Source of the DNA: Pseudomonadales bacterium
Lineage (GTDB): Bacteria > Pseudomonadota > Gammaproteobacteria > Pseudomonadales > DC-out160
NCBI GenBank assembly: GCA_019090455.1
Contig: JAHRWA010000039.1
Location: 124,001 to 188,000, forward strand
Direction of reading: 5' to 3'
DNA: 64,000 bases
The position numbers and the translations under genes are program-made. Within the stretch, counting starts at the first letter, position 1; every line of letters starts with the position of its first letter. The notes beneath the pieces were generated by a model. That model was not told the DNA's origin and ran no database searches. It was given only the letters and a program-made list of their open reading frames with translations. This document shows positions 19,310-27,609 of this stretch, piece by piece.

Positions 19310-20950
19310 TTATTTGCTATAGTTTTTTGCTATCTCTCGGAGCTCAAATTTTTGAATTTTTCCACTCGGCGTTCGTGGCATGGCATCCAATATTTCTAAG
19401 CGCTCAGGCCAATAGTTTTTTGCTAGCTTTTGATCGCTAAGATACGCTTTGAATTCACCGAAATCGAGAGTACATCCCTTGTTAAGCGTGACAAAACAAC
19501 ACCCCAACTCACCTAGCCGTTCATGAGGCATAGCAACCACTGCGACATCTTCAATAGCGTCATTTTTATAGAGTATATTTTCTACCTCGACTACTGGAAT
19601 ATTTTCGCCGCCACGAATAATAATATCCTTAGTACGACCACTAATACGTATATAGCCATCTTCATCCATGATGGCGACATCACCTGTATCAAACCAGCCA
19701 TCTTCATCCGTATCATAAGCTTCTGGTCGCTTTAAATAACCGACAAAATTAAACGATCCACGAGCTTGTAAATCACCTTCTGTACCTGCCGGTAGCACAT
19801 TCCGATCACTATCAATGACCCTCACTTCCATCCCACCTAAAGCCTTTCCGTCGGTATTAAATATTTTTTCGTCATCATCAAGGCAGCAGCAGGTAGCCGC
19901 ACCCACTTCACTCATACCCCAAACAGAGATAACAGACAGATTCAGATTTTCATTGGCTTTTTTCACTAAAGCACGCGGTATGGGAGCCCCCCCACACACA
20001 AACACTTTAAACCGATCTGAATTACAACTATCGGCCATTGGCGATTCCACCAAGTCGGCCAAAAATGGCGTGGATGCCATAGTGAAACTCGAATTTTCTC
20101 GTTTTATTATTTCCCAACCCTGTTTCGGTGTCCAAGAGTCCAACAAAGCCACTTTCGTTTTTAAAACAATAGGGGCGACTACTCCATAAAGAAAACCTGT
20201 TTGGTGAGCCATGGGGGAGCCCATGAAAAACTCATCTTCTGTGGTCAAATTGAGTCTATCCAAATAGGGATGTACTGTACTGAGAATGGTATTAGACGTA
20301 TGCATAACACCTTTGGGTTTACCGGTAGTACCCGAGGTATAAATTAATTGTACCACCTCATTTGCATTCAATTTACGTTCGGCATAGAGAGCGGCTTTAT
20401 CTATTTTTTGGGATAAATCGTGCTCCAATAAATTCTTTTCGAAACTGATTTCATCCGTACCACCTATTGCCAATACATGGTTGAGAGCGGGTAAATCCGA
20501 GCGAATTTCATCTAACATAGACACATAATTATGGCCTTTAAATTCACTCGGTATTATCAACACTTTAGATTCGGCAAAGCCCAACATAAATGTTAACTCG
20601 CGTTGGCGGAAAATAGGCATCAAGGGATGGCTGATCGCACCCACTCTAAGACACGCTAAGTGAATGGCACAAAATTGCCACCAATTAGGTAATTGAAACG
20701 AAACCACTTCCTGCTTCTTAATCCCTAGATTTGCTAGACCCATTGCAATCTGGTCCACGTGCCCTGAAAGCTGCTCATAAGTAATTCGAGTACTCGACTG
20801 AGTTTCGCTATTGAAATCGACAATAGCGACTTGGTTAGGGCACTCTAAAATGGCTTGATCAAAATAATCTAGCACGGTCTTGTCTGACCAATACCCTTGC
20901 TCAACTGTATTCTTTATTCTGGATTGTGAAAGTATAGGCTCTACGGGCAT
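19310..20950 (-). CDS. AMP-binding acyl-CoA synthetase
   Basis: This ANL ligase of 546 residues has a canonical P-loop (IYTSGTTGKPKG), an aromatic-site motif SVWGMSE, the adenylate-binding WFDTGDVAIMDEDGY, the hinge IIIRGGENIP and the catalytic lysine in RTPSGKIQK. It is of the medium-chain or cyclohexanecarboxylate-like type. GGAAG lies six bases from the ATG. It precedes fabY and the amidohydrolase on the same strand, but with a 285-base gap and a hairpin after it, so it is probably a separate unit. The substrate is unknown. Confidence 0.86.
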   Translation of the reverse strand: MPVEPILSQSRIKNTVEQGYWSDKTVLDYFDQAILECPNQVAIVDFNSETQSSTRITYEQLSGHVDQIAMGLANLGIKKQEVVSFQLPNWWQFCAIHLACLRVGAISHPLMPIFRQRELTFMLGFAESKVLIIPSEFKGHNYVSMLDEIRSDLPALNHVLAIGGTDEISFEKNLLEHDLSQKIDKAALYAERKLNANEVVQLIYTSGTTGKPKGVMHTSNTILSTVHPYLDRLNLTTEDEFFMGSPMAHQTGFLYGVVAPIVLKTKVALLDSWTPKQGWEIIKRENSSFTMASTPFLADLVESPMADSCNSDRFKVFVCGGAPIPRALVKKANENLNLSVISVWGMSEVGAATCCCLDDDEKIFNTDGKALGGMEVRVIDSDRNVLPAGTEGDLQARGSFNFVGYLKRPEAYDTDEDGWFDTGDVAIMDEDGYIRISGRTKDIIIRGGENIPVVEVENILYKNDAIEDVAVVAMPHERLGELGCCFVTLNKGCTLDFGEFKAYLSDQKLAKNYWPERLEILDAMPRTPSGKIQKFELREIAKNYSK

Positions 20951-21352
20951 AGTGATCTTCCTTAAATAAAGTTGTTGTTAAACATGCATGTGAAGAAATA
21001 GCTTGTTTTAACAACCTAGGTTTATTATTTATTTTTTTAATATGGTTTACACGCTTGGACATTGCTCAGCAGGTAAATAGAAAGAGCAACTTTATAAATT
21101 TCATCACAACTGAACCGTGATGAAGCTATATTCCTCGGTACTGCTTTTGTAAACAAACGTTTAAATCGAGGTTAGATTACAAGCTTGGGACTAATACGGC
21201 AACGTTGGGCTGGTAAAATGTAATTATGGAAGTACATCGCATAAGCTGCGGAAAAACAGTTGGAGTGTATCTAGAGGGTTTTTAAATAGGGGTAATCGAT
21301 ATAAATAGCATCGATAATAACTAGAATATAGCTAAGAAGTCTTCGAAGGAGA
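20951..21352. other. Non-coding spacer upstream of the ligase and downstream of tRNA-Glu
   Basis: About 400 bases without a credible ORF. A short ATCGAT...ATCGAT inverted repeat (around 21295-21315) lies beyond the tRNA 3' end and might help terminate it. Nothing else is recognised. Confidence 0.4.
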
Positions 21353-21428
21353 TGGCGTCCCCTAGGGGACTCGAACCCCTGTTACCGCCGTGAAAGGGCA
21401 GTGTCCTAGGCCACTAGACGAAGGGGAC
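21353..21428 (-). tRNA. tRNA-Glu (anticodon TTC)
   Basis: On the minus strand the 76-base gene starts GTCCCCTTCGTCTAG and ends GGGGACGCCA, with the acceptor stem GTCCCCT/AGGGGAC and CCA encoded. The anticodon loop CTTTCAC sits on the stem CTGCC/GGCGG and gives anticodon TTC. The T-arm GGTTCGAGTCC is standard. It is almost identical to Escherichia coli tRNA-Glu. A 10-base direct repeat, TTCGAAGGAG, flanks it at 21342-21351 and 21461-21470. Confidence 0.97.
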
Positions 21429-21801
21429 GCTGTAGTCCACGTTTCTCTGTGACACCATCTTTCGAAGGAGCGCGCATTCTATGGACCTTTCATATTTCAG
21501 TCAAGCCCTAACTAACTAAATAGTAAAGTTTTTGCTTCGAGCTTCGCGTTTTCCTTCAACCTCCTCAAATAGACCGGTTGCTCCCTATTATATAACGCTA
21601 AATTCGCGAATTAAGATCACCTACTCACGACTCAATTCACAACCAGTTTACGATTAAAGTCTTTGCAACTAGACTCAATAAAGAGACCTTTCTCATTTTC
21701 AAAAGAATTTAGTAAGGAGTTTATCTCATTGTTTTATATGTAATTCAAAAGGTAAAAGAGGTTTTTCGCCTATATTTTTTTAACAAGCGCAGGTATTAAT
21801 C
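21429..21801. other. Spacer with the presumed tRNA promoter
   Basis: About 370 AT-rich bases between tRNA-Glu and the next rightward gene. It should hold the minus-strand tRNA promoter and the plus-strand promoter of the coiled-coil protein gene. I see no ORF or repeat beyond the TTCGAAGGAG copy at 21461-21470. Confidence 0.4.
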
Positions 21802-22581
21802 ATGTCCGCCAGCTTTATGGCCATTGCCATTGTTTTAGGTCTAGTCGCACTCGCTACGCTATTTTATGTCAGCTACAACATAGAACGGTCGAAAGAACGC
21901 AAAGCCTACATGATGTCGGACTTATCCACAAAGGTTAGGCGATTTCAAGGGCTTATCGACTGTTTACCATCGAACTATATGGATGGTGAGGTCAAAGCTA
22001 TATTGTTAGAAGAGGTCATTCTCAACCTCCGACAACAGCGACAGCTATATCCCCAAGAGCCCCGAATTGCGCGAAAGCTGGAGAATGCCATCCGGCAAAA
22101 AGACGAAGCGAAGAACAGTAAGACCAAGATTCAGATTAATCGCATACGGAACCAGGACGAAGCAAACGAAATACGCTCCCGACTCATGGACTTATTTAGC
22201 TGCCTTCAATATTTTCAGAAAACCCGCCGTCATGACCCGAAAACCATCAGCGTACATTTAAAAACACTGCAACGATTGTACGTGGAAACCAACGTAGCGG
22301 TACATGTTACTACCGCTGAAGAAGCGGCCAAACGCGGGAAAGTCAAATTAGCATTACACGAATACCAACGCTCCATTGCTGAATACACAAGGGCCAACAC
22401 CGGCGACTACACCAAAGAAATCAGTGATATAAAAATCAAAGTAGCGCAGCTAGAAAAACAGTCCCAAGCTGATACTGAGAAAAACAAAGCAAAAGAGCAA
22501 GAACAAGGAACTGAACTCAGTCGCTCAATGGACGCAATGCAAGAACAGGAAGATGCCCAATGGAAGCGAAAGAAGTTCTAG
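21802..22581 (+). CDS. Membrane-anchored helical protein of unknown function
   Basis: This 259-residue protein has one N-terminal transmembrane helix (residues about 4-25) followed by a long, charged, helical cytoplasmic domain. Repeated Arg/Lys/Glu/Gln patterns and a Gln/Glu-rich tail suggest coiled coils, and a tetratricopeptide-like segment (GKVKLALHEYQRSIAEY) lies near residue 185. Such proteins are common but unnamed in pseudomonad-like genomes. The gene converges with the glutathione peroxidase gene with a 4-base overlap of their ends. Confidence 0.65.
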   Translation: MSASFMAIAIVLGLVALATLFYVSYNIERSKERKAYMMSDLSTKVRRFQGLIDCLPSNYMDGEVKAILLEEVILNLRQQRQLYPQEPRIARKLENAIRQKDEAKNSKTKIQINRIRNQDEANEIRSRLMDLFSCLQYFQKTRRHDPKTISVHLKTLQRLYVETNVAVHVTTAEEAAKRGKVKLALHEYQRSIAEYTRANTGDYTKEISDIKIKVAQLEKQSQADTEKNKAKEQEQGTELSRSMDAMQEQEDAQWKRKKF

Positions 22582-23063
22582 GCTAAAGCTTTTTCAATAT
22601 CGCGAGTGAGCTTGTCGGGTACAGATGTGGGTGCAAACCGCTTGATGACCCGCCCATCACGGCCTACTAGAAATTTGGTAAAGTTCCATTTGATATTTTG
22701 ACTCATCATTAAGCCGCGCGCCTCTTTTTTCAAAAACTTAAACAATGGATCTGCGGCCTCTCCGTTCACTTCCACCTTAGAAAACATGTGGAAAGATATC
22801 CCATAATTAAGCTCACAAAATTTAGAAATCTCAACATCGCCTCCTGGCTCCTGCCCACCAAACTGATTGCAGGGATAACCTAGAATCTCCAAACCTTGAT
22901 GCTTGTAATCCTGATATAACGCTTCCAACCTTTTATATTGCGGCGTGAAGCCACATTGGCTTGCGGTATTAACGACAAGCATCACTTTGCCTTCAAAATC
23001 AGCTAACTTCTTATCCTCGCCCGCAAGAGTCTTACTAACGAAATCATAGATGCACTCACTCAT
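22578..23063 (-). CDS. Glutathione peroxidase family protein
   Basis: This is a thiol peroxidase of the glutathione-peroxidase fold that reduces hydrogen peroxide or lipid peroxides in the cytoplasm. The peroxidatic Cys is C37 in VNTASQCGFTPQY, where animal enzymes have selenocysteine. The LGYPCNQFGGQEPG motif carries the probable resolving Cys and the catalytic Gln, and the Trp/Asn of KWNFTKFL complete the site. I take the ATG at 23063 (AGAAGG five bases upstream) over an upstream in-frame start; the product has 161 residues, the usual length. Bacterial relatives often use thioredoxin, not glutathione. Confidence 0.92.
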   Translation of the reverse strand: MSECIYDFVSKTLAGEDKKLADFEGKVMLVVNTASQCGFTPQYKRLEALYQDYKHQGLEILGYPCNQFGGQEPGGDVEISKFCELNYGISFHMFSKVEVNGEAADPLFKFLKKEARGLMMSQNIKWNFTKFLVGRDGRVIKRFAPTSVPDKLTRDIEKALA

Positions 23064-23099
23064 TCGAACCTTCTCCATATCGTATTTGAAAAACAGCAA

Positions 23100-23610
23100 C
23101 CCTGTATAAAAATACTACTACCACAAACTATTCACAATTTCTGTGGATAACTATGTGAATAACCTTATGACAAGTGGCTCAATACCACGGCCTACAACCC
23201 TTCTCTTCAAATTGAATGCAAATCAACCCAATATTATTAATTTATATTTTTCAATGAGTTAGAAACAAACTGGCAGTGGAACATGTTTCACGAACAGCTT
23301 CTTTAAACATCTATAAGTAATGCATACTAAACTGTGTACAAGTCTTCTAGACTTTTTAAAAATACGCTTTACAGTGCCTTAAAAACCTGATTTGTCTCGA
23401 CATAGAATGCTGAATTTACGACAAAGATGACGATTAAAACAGCAAAAGATAGCCCTACACTCTGACTCACCTATATCGAAATACACCCAAACCCGAGAAA
23501 AACACAAAAAGAAGCAGTAGGCATTAACTCTTAGATCAAAAAAATATAGACCCCCACAATTAGTTTTGAGGGCACTAATCGAGCAAGGTCCGTATTTATT
23601 ACCGAAAACA
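23100..23610. other. Non-coding spacer with DnaA-box-like sites
   Basis: About 510 bases without a credible gene between two minus-strand genes. The left end holds a perfect DnaA box (TGTGGATAA, 23142-23150), a near match TGTGAATAA (23154-23162) and a weaker CCTGTATAA (23101-23109). A TGTTTCAC half of a parS site lies near 23285. The rest is AT-rich with no clear structure. Confidence 0.4.
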
Positions 23611-24285
23611 TCATAGATGCTTCATTAAGTATGCCAGGCTACGTTGCTTCGCCAACGCTGCAGCATCCTTGTCATAATCACTACGGGCATCACAATTAAA
23701 ACCGTGCTTAACCCCTTCGTACACCAAGACCTCTGCGTTTGGCTGGGCTAGCCGAATTTTCTCCACATCCGACATGGGAATGTGTGTATCCAACTCACCA
23801 AAGTGTAATAGCGTTGGGCACTTCGGAGTTCGATCAGTAAGGGAGGCAATTTGGCCGCCATAGTAACAAACTGAACAAGAAATCACATCTAACGCTCCAG
23901 CTGAAACCCAAGCCATGGTTCCGCCAAAACAATATCCTATAGTTGCAATCTTCCCTTGAGGATATTTTTCCTTGATAAATTCGGTAACCGCCACGATGTC
24001 AGATAACGTATTTTCTGGCTTCATCTTCGTCACAAATTGAATGCCCTTTTGCATATCATCAGCTTCGTAACCCAATTCAACATTCTTTTCAATCCGATCA
24101 AACAAGCCCGGCGCTATTGTGTAATACCCTTCCTCAGCGTAACCATCGACGACAGATCTAATATGAGAATTGACGCCGAAGATTTCTTGAATCAAAACGA
24201 CACCACCCTTCACTTCACCTGAAGGTATTGCTTCATACGCTGAAAATTGATGGCCGTCGCTTGATGTGAGCTGTATCTGTCCCAT
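23611..24285 (-). CDS. Dienelactone hydrolase family protein
   Basis: This alpha/beta hydrolase of 224 residues carries the dienelactone hydrolase triad: C119 in GYCFGG, D166 in GELDTHIP and H194 in KHGFNC, with the activating E34 in QEIFGVN. True carboxymethylenebutenolidases open dienelactone in chlorocatechol breakdown, but many relatives act on other esters, and no aromatic-degradation genes are adjacent. It is probably a single-gene unit. A 16-base palindrome about 85 bases upstream may be its operator. Confidence 0.88.
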   Translation of the reverse strand: MGQIQLTSSDGHQFSAYEAIPSGEVKGGVVLIQEIFGVNSHIRSVVDGYAEEGYYTIAPGLFDRIEKNVELGYEADDMQKGIQFVTKMKPENTLSDIVAVTEFIKEKYPQGKIATIGYCFGGTMAWVSAGALDVISCSVCYYGGQIASLTDRTPKCPTLLHFGELDTHIPMSDVEKIRLAQPNAEVLVYEGVKHGFNCDARSDYDKDAAALAKQRSLAYLMKHL

Positions 24286-24368
24286 TGTAATTTCCTTCTA
24301 TAAATGGTTTTTAAAAAATAAAATTAATTTGTACTGATCCAATGTTGCCTAAATTAAAGCATTTTCAT

Positions 24369-24384
24369 TATGAGAATACTCATA
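24369..24384. promoter_or_regulatory. Palindrome upstream of the dienelactone hydrolase, possible operator
   Basis: TATGAG-AATA-CTCATA is a perfect 6+4+6 inverted repeat in the 362-base spacer between the divergent hydrolase and SDR genes. Its size suits a repressor site. No regulator gene is next to it. The rest of the spacer is AT-rich and shows no ORF. Confidence 0.3.
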
Positions 24385-24647
24385 TCTACAATGCGCACTT
24401 TTAGTCAATACACTATTAAGGTCTGCACAGGTAAAGAATGCATTGTTATCATTAATAACACGCCTCCACAGCAATAACATACATAAACGATTCTGAGGTC
24501 AACCTCCAATCATTAGATGAACATTAATTGTCAAAGAGAGACGGGATATAAGTTCTTATTACTCTGCGTCTGTTGATTAGTCCTTAATTTCGTTGCACAG
24601 TATCGCCAGCATAACTTTACTCACATGCCACATAAGGTATTAACTCC

Positions 24648-25511
24648 ATGAATAGCAATAACAGCGACTCAAAAATAATTATTATCACCGGTGCCAATAG
24701 CGGTATCGGTAAAGCAACAGCCGTTGCATTAGCACAACAAGGCGCTACGATTATTATGGCTTGTCGCGATGCGCAGCGCGCAAATGATGCTTTGAATGAG
24801 GTCATTGCTGCAAGTTCTAATCGTACAGTAGAGGTTATGCCTTTAGATCTTGCCTCCATCGACTCTATCAACACTTTCGCTGAACAGTTCCAACAGAAAT
24901 ACGACCACCTAGATATACTGATCAACAATGCTGGCATCGTTCCCATCAAAAAAGAGCTCACGAATGACGGTCTAGAAATGCAAATTGGTGTCAATCACAT
25001 CGGACACTTCCTATTGACTAAATTATTAATTCCTCAATTAAAGGCTGCGAATCAAAGTCGCGTCGTCAATGTGGCTTCGATGATACACAATATTGGCAAA
25101 ATAGATTTTGATAGTTTCCAAGGAGACAAACCATACAACACCATAAAAGCTTATGGTCAGTCCAAGCTGGCTAATATACTTTTCACTCGGGAACTCGCCA
25201 AGCGCTACGCTTCGGTGGGTATTAGTACATACAGCTTGCATCCCGGTAATGTGGGCACGAGTATTATGGGACGGGGCATCATTGCCCGCACCGCCTATAA
25301 AATTTTAGGCGGATTCATGTCACACAAAAGAGGTGCAAGAACGAGCATCTATCTCGCCACCGCTCCGGGAATCGAATCTCTTTCAGGAAGCTACTTCAAT
25401 GAATTTTGCAAAGTAAAGAAGGGATCTAAAATATCCAGAGATTTAGCCTTAGCCGAACAGCTTTGGGAGGAAAGTGAAAAGATCGTCGCAACGTCTCTTG
25501 CAATGGCGTAA
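24648..25511 (+). CDS. Short-chain dehydrogenase/reductase, retinol-dehydrogenase-like
   Basis: This is a classical SDR of 287 residues. The Rossmann motif is TGANSGIGKA (residues 15-24), followed by the LDLAS Asp loop, the NNAG structural motif, the catalytic Ser in VVNVASM and YGQSK with catalytic Tyr and Lys, then HPGNVGTS. The TGANSGIGKAT start and MACRD segment place it near the retinol-dehydrogenase/protochlorophyllide-reductase-like group, which usually prefers NADP(H). The substrate is unknown. A terminator follows. Confidence 0.87.
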   Translation: MNSNNSDSKIIIITGANSGIGKATAVALAQQGATIIMACRDAQRANDALNEVIAASSNRTVEVMPLDLASIDSINTFAEQFQQKYDHLDILINNAGIVPIKKELTNDGLEMQIGVNHIGHFLLTKLLIPQLKAANQSRVVNVASMIHNIGKIDFDSFQGDKPYNTIKAYGQSKLANILFTRELAKRYASVGISTYSLHPGNVGTSIMGRGIIARTAYKILGGFMSHKRGARTSIYLATAPGIESLSGSYFNEFCKVKKGSKISRDLALAEQLWEESEKIVATSLAMA

Positions 25512-25533
25512 TGAATAGCTCGAATTAATTTGG

Positions 25534-25559
25534 AGGGCTAGCCCTTTTTCGCTAGCCCT
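25534..25559. terminator. Bidirectional terminator
   Basis: AGGGCTAGC and GCTAGCCCT form a perfect 9-base stem around an 8-base loop, between the convergent SDR and enoyl-CoA hydratase genes. A TATATATTT stretch follows on the plus strand, so termination of the SDR gene is likely. Confidence 0.7.
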
Positions 25560-25598
25560 TATATATTTCGTTTACTGGAACCAATTAAACCTCAAACA

Positions 25599-26354
25599 TT
25601 AGCGACCTTGAAATTCTGGCTGTCGTTTTTCAAACCGAGCTTTGACACCTTCCTGCCCATCATCACTATCACTCGCATCCGCAACTAATTGATCCACATC
25701 TCTGTGATAAATACCATCACGAAAACACATCTGCCGAACCAATAATGCTTTCATCGCTTTTAACGAAAGAGGGGCATTCGCCGTTAAGCGATCCACAATC
25801 TTTGCTACCTCTGGCTCAAACTCCTCCGGCTCTGCCACGCGAGCAATCAATCCCATTTCATGCATTTGTGCGGCAGGAAACGGATCGCCTAAAAAGAGAA
25901 ATTCCCTAGTCTTTACCGGCCCCGCAACTTCGAGTAATTTTTTTGCTAGAAACCAAGTGGGAGCAAGCCCTATTTGCGCTAATGACATTCCAAAACGCGC
26001 ATTACTTCGAGCCACGACAATATCGCAATGTAGCGCCAACTCATTACCTCCCGCAATGGCGTCACCGTGCACAACGCCAACTACCGGTAAGGGATACGTT
26101 TCCACCGCATGCAACATGCCTTCTATAACCGATATGCCATTAATGCTAGTTTTACGCGCTTTGAGATCCATCCCCGCACAAAATACGGGACCTTCAGCAC
26201 GAATGATCGTGACTCGTTCTGTTGCTGGTGGCTCCACCCTGAATGCCGCCTCAAGCGCTTGCAGCATTTCATCATCAAGTGCATTACGCTTTTCACCGCG
26301 AGTTAAGGTGACCGTGCGTACCGCTCCGTTTGAATCAACCCGAATTTTAGCCAT
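25599..26354 (-). CDS. Enoyl-CoA hydratase/isomerase family protein
   Basis: This crotonase-fold protein of 251 residues starts at the ATG at 26354, which has GGGGAGA six bases upstream; the longer in-frame ORF is not supported. The oxyanion-hole segments FCAGMDLKAR and the GDAIAGGNELALHCD helix are typical of crotonases. In the second, the usual catalytic Glu positions are altered, so hydratase activity is not certain and an isomerase or hydrolase role is possible. LGDPFPAAQMHEMGLI is the conserved AxxAxxxGLV-type region. It probably acts in acyl-CoA degradation. Confidence 0.82.
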   Translation of the reverse strand: MAKIRVDSNGAVRTVTLTRGEKRNALDDEMLQALEAAFRVEPPATERVTIIRAEGPVFCAGMDLKARKTSINGISVIEGMLHAVETYPLPVVGVVHGDAIAGGNELALHCDIVVARSNARFGMSLAQIGLAPTWFLAKKLLEVAGPVKTREFLFLGDPFPAAQMHEMGLIARVAEPEEFEPEVAKIVDRLTANAPLSLKAMKALLVRQMCFRDGIYHRDVDQLVADASDSDDGQEGVKARFEKRQPEFQGR

Positions 26355-26652
26355 AATCTGTTCTCCCCATAAATTACTAGAATAATTATTTTTATCGTTT
26401 AAGCACCCTCTCTGCCTAACGCCGCTCATCCTAGCACTTCGCCGTAATATCAAGAACCTAAATAGCTTAACCCTCAGTAAGTTAAACTACTCAAACGCTC
26501 ACGCTTAGCTCATTCATGCTAGACAAGTTCACACTAGACAATAACGACAGAGTCCCGTTAAATGCGGTTAACCCTGCTAAAGAACAATATCTATAACAGG
26601 ACTATTCCACATTAGTGTAACGACACGAACATTTCATAAAACAGGAGAACAC

Positions 26653-27093
26653 ATGATGACCACCAATAATTCGGCACTCAACGAAGTGGAAGTTCAAGAT
26701 CCTCAAGCTGTCGTTGAACAGTTTTTCGATGCCTGTCGTGATCTTAACTTTGAACGGGGAATCACTTTTATCGATGAAGATTGTGTCTACAAAAACATAC
26801 CTTTTCATACTGCGCGCGGTAAAAAAAGCATCAATCGTGCCATGACCGCCATGCAAAAAACAATCAACGTGTTCGACGTAGAAATGATACATATATCAGC
26901 AAACGGCGAAGTGGTTCTCACAGAACGAATTGATACAGTGGGCGGCAGGTTCTTTAACGCTGAAATACCCTTGATGGGCGTATTCGTAGTGAAGAATGGA
27001 AAAATAACGGAATGGCGCGATTATTTTGATTGGTCCTTTGTCTTCGGTCGAATGGGAAAAAGCTTGTTTCGAAATCCATTTAGAGCGCAATGA
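26653..27093 (+). CDS. Limonene-1,2-epoxide hydrolase-like protein
   Basis: This 146-residue protein of the LEH/SnoaL-like cone fold shows the LEH catalytic set at the right spacing: Y46 and N48 in VYKNIPFH, R92 and D94 in TERID, and an Asp in EWRDYFDW (D123 or D126). In the Rhodococcus enzyme the equivalents are Tyr53, Asn55, Arg99, Asp101 and Asp132. It should open an epoxide by a single-step acid/base push-pull mechanism. The substrate may be a terpene, steroid or fatty epoxide. It stands alone. Confidence 0.8.
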   Translation: MMTTNNSALNEVEVQDPQAVVEQFFDACRDLNFERGITFIDEDCVYKNIPFHTARGKKSINRAMTAMQKTINVFDVEMIHISANGEVVLTERIDTVGGRFFNAEIPLMGVFVVKNGKITEWRDYFDWSFVFGRMGKSLFRNPFRAQ

Positions 27094-27609
27094 ATATTGT
27101 TGCAACCGAGCAATTAATCTTTAAATTAATCACAGCAAGGTTGCGCCCCCTACCTAATCCGTAAGCACAGGCAAACAAAAAGCTCCTTTCCTCAGGAGTT
27201 AGCATGACGATAGGTACCCCGATATACAAGAGATAAACTGCAAATCAGTAAGGGAGCACAAGTGTAGGCGGCTAACGCCACGTCTTATGTTCATTGTGAA
27301 TGCCTCTGCCACATAGGTCCCTGACATTCTATGAACTATAAAACCTAGAACTCGCAACAAAAGGAAATTTTTCAATATAACCCAATCCCTATTTCTCCAG
27401 CGGTAAGCACGCAAACTTCAGCAACAGCATAATTTTATCTCTTCAAGATGTTAATATTGCGTATCATTCACGCCAATAAAATCAGTAAGATCTAGCACCT
27501 AGATCCTAGTAAAATCACGCTATCCAAGTAAATTCATTCTAGCGTTCAAGGTGAAATTAACTGATGCACTATTATTATCAATTACCAATTTCGAATAGCA
27601 GTACTCCCT
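27094..27609. other. Non-coding spacer before the cytochrome operon
   Basis: About 515 AT-rich bases. A short stem (AGCTCCT/AGGAGTT near 27181-27200) may terminate the epoxide-hydrolase gene. A 17-base palindrome lies at 27489-27505. A small minus-strand ORF inside (27199-27414) has no ribosome binding site or recognisable product and is probably not real. Confidence 0.4.
27489..27505. promoter_or_regulatory. Palindrome upstream of the redox operon, possible operator
   Basis: GATCTAG-CAC-CTAGATC is a perfect 7+3+7 inverted repeat centred about 113 bases before the first gene of the BFD-flavoreductase operon. It does not match FNR, Fur or ArcA consensus sites. An operator role is inferred from symmetry and position. 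Confidence 0.35.

Noticed and set aside
23281..23300. TGTTTCAC followed by GAACAGC, similar to a parS site
   Set aside because: Only the left half matches the parS consensus; the right half has several mismatches and there is no par gene nearby.
27199..27414. 71-codon minus-strand ORF in the spacer before the cytochrome operon
   Set aside because: No ribosome binding site, no recognisable protein features, and unusual Cys/Arg-rich composition typical of chance ORFs.
27440..27475. Fur- or FNR-like motif before the redox operon
   Set aside because: Only partial matches to either consensus; not better than expected in AT-rich DNA.
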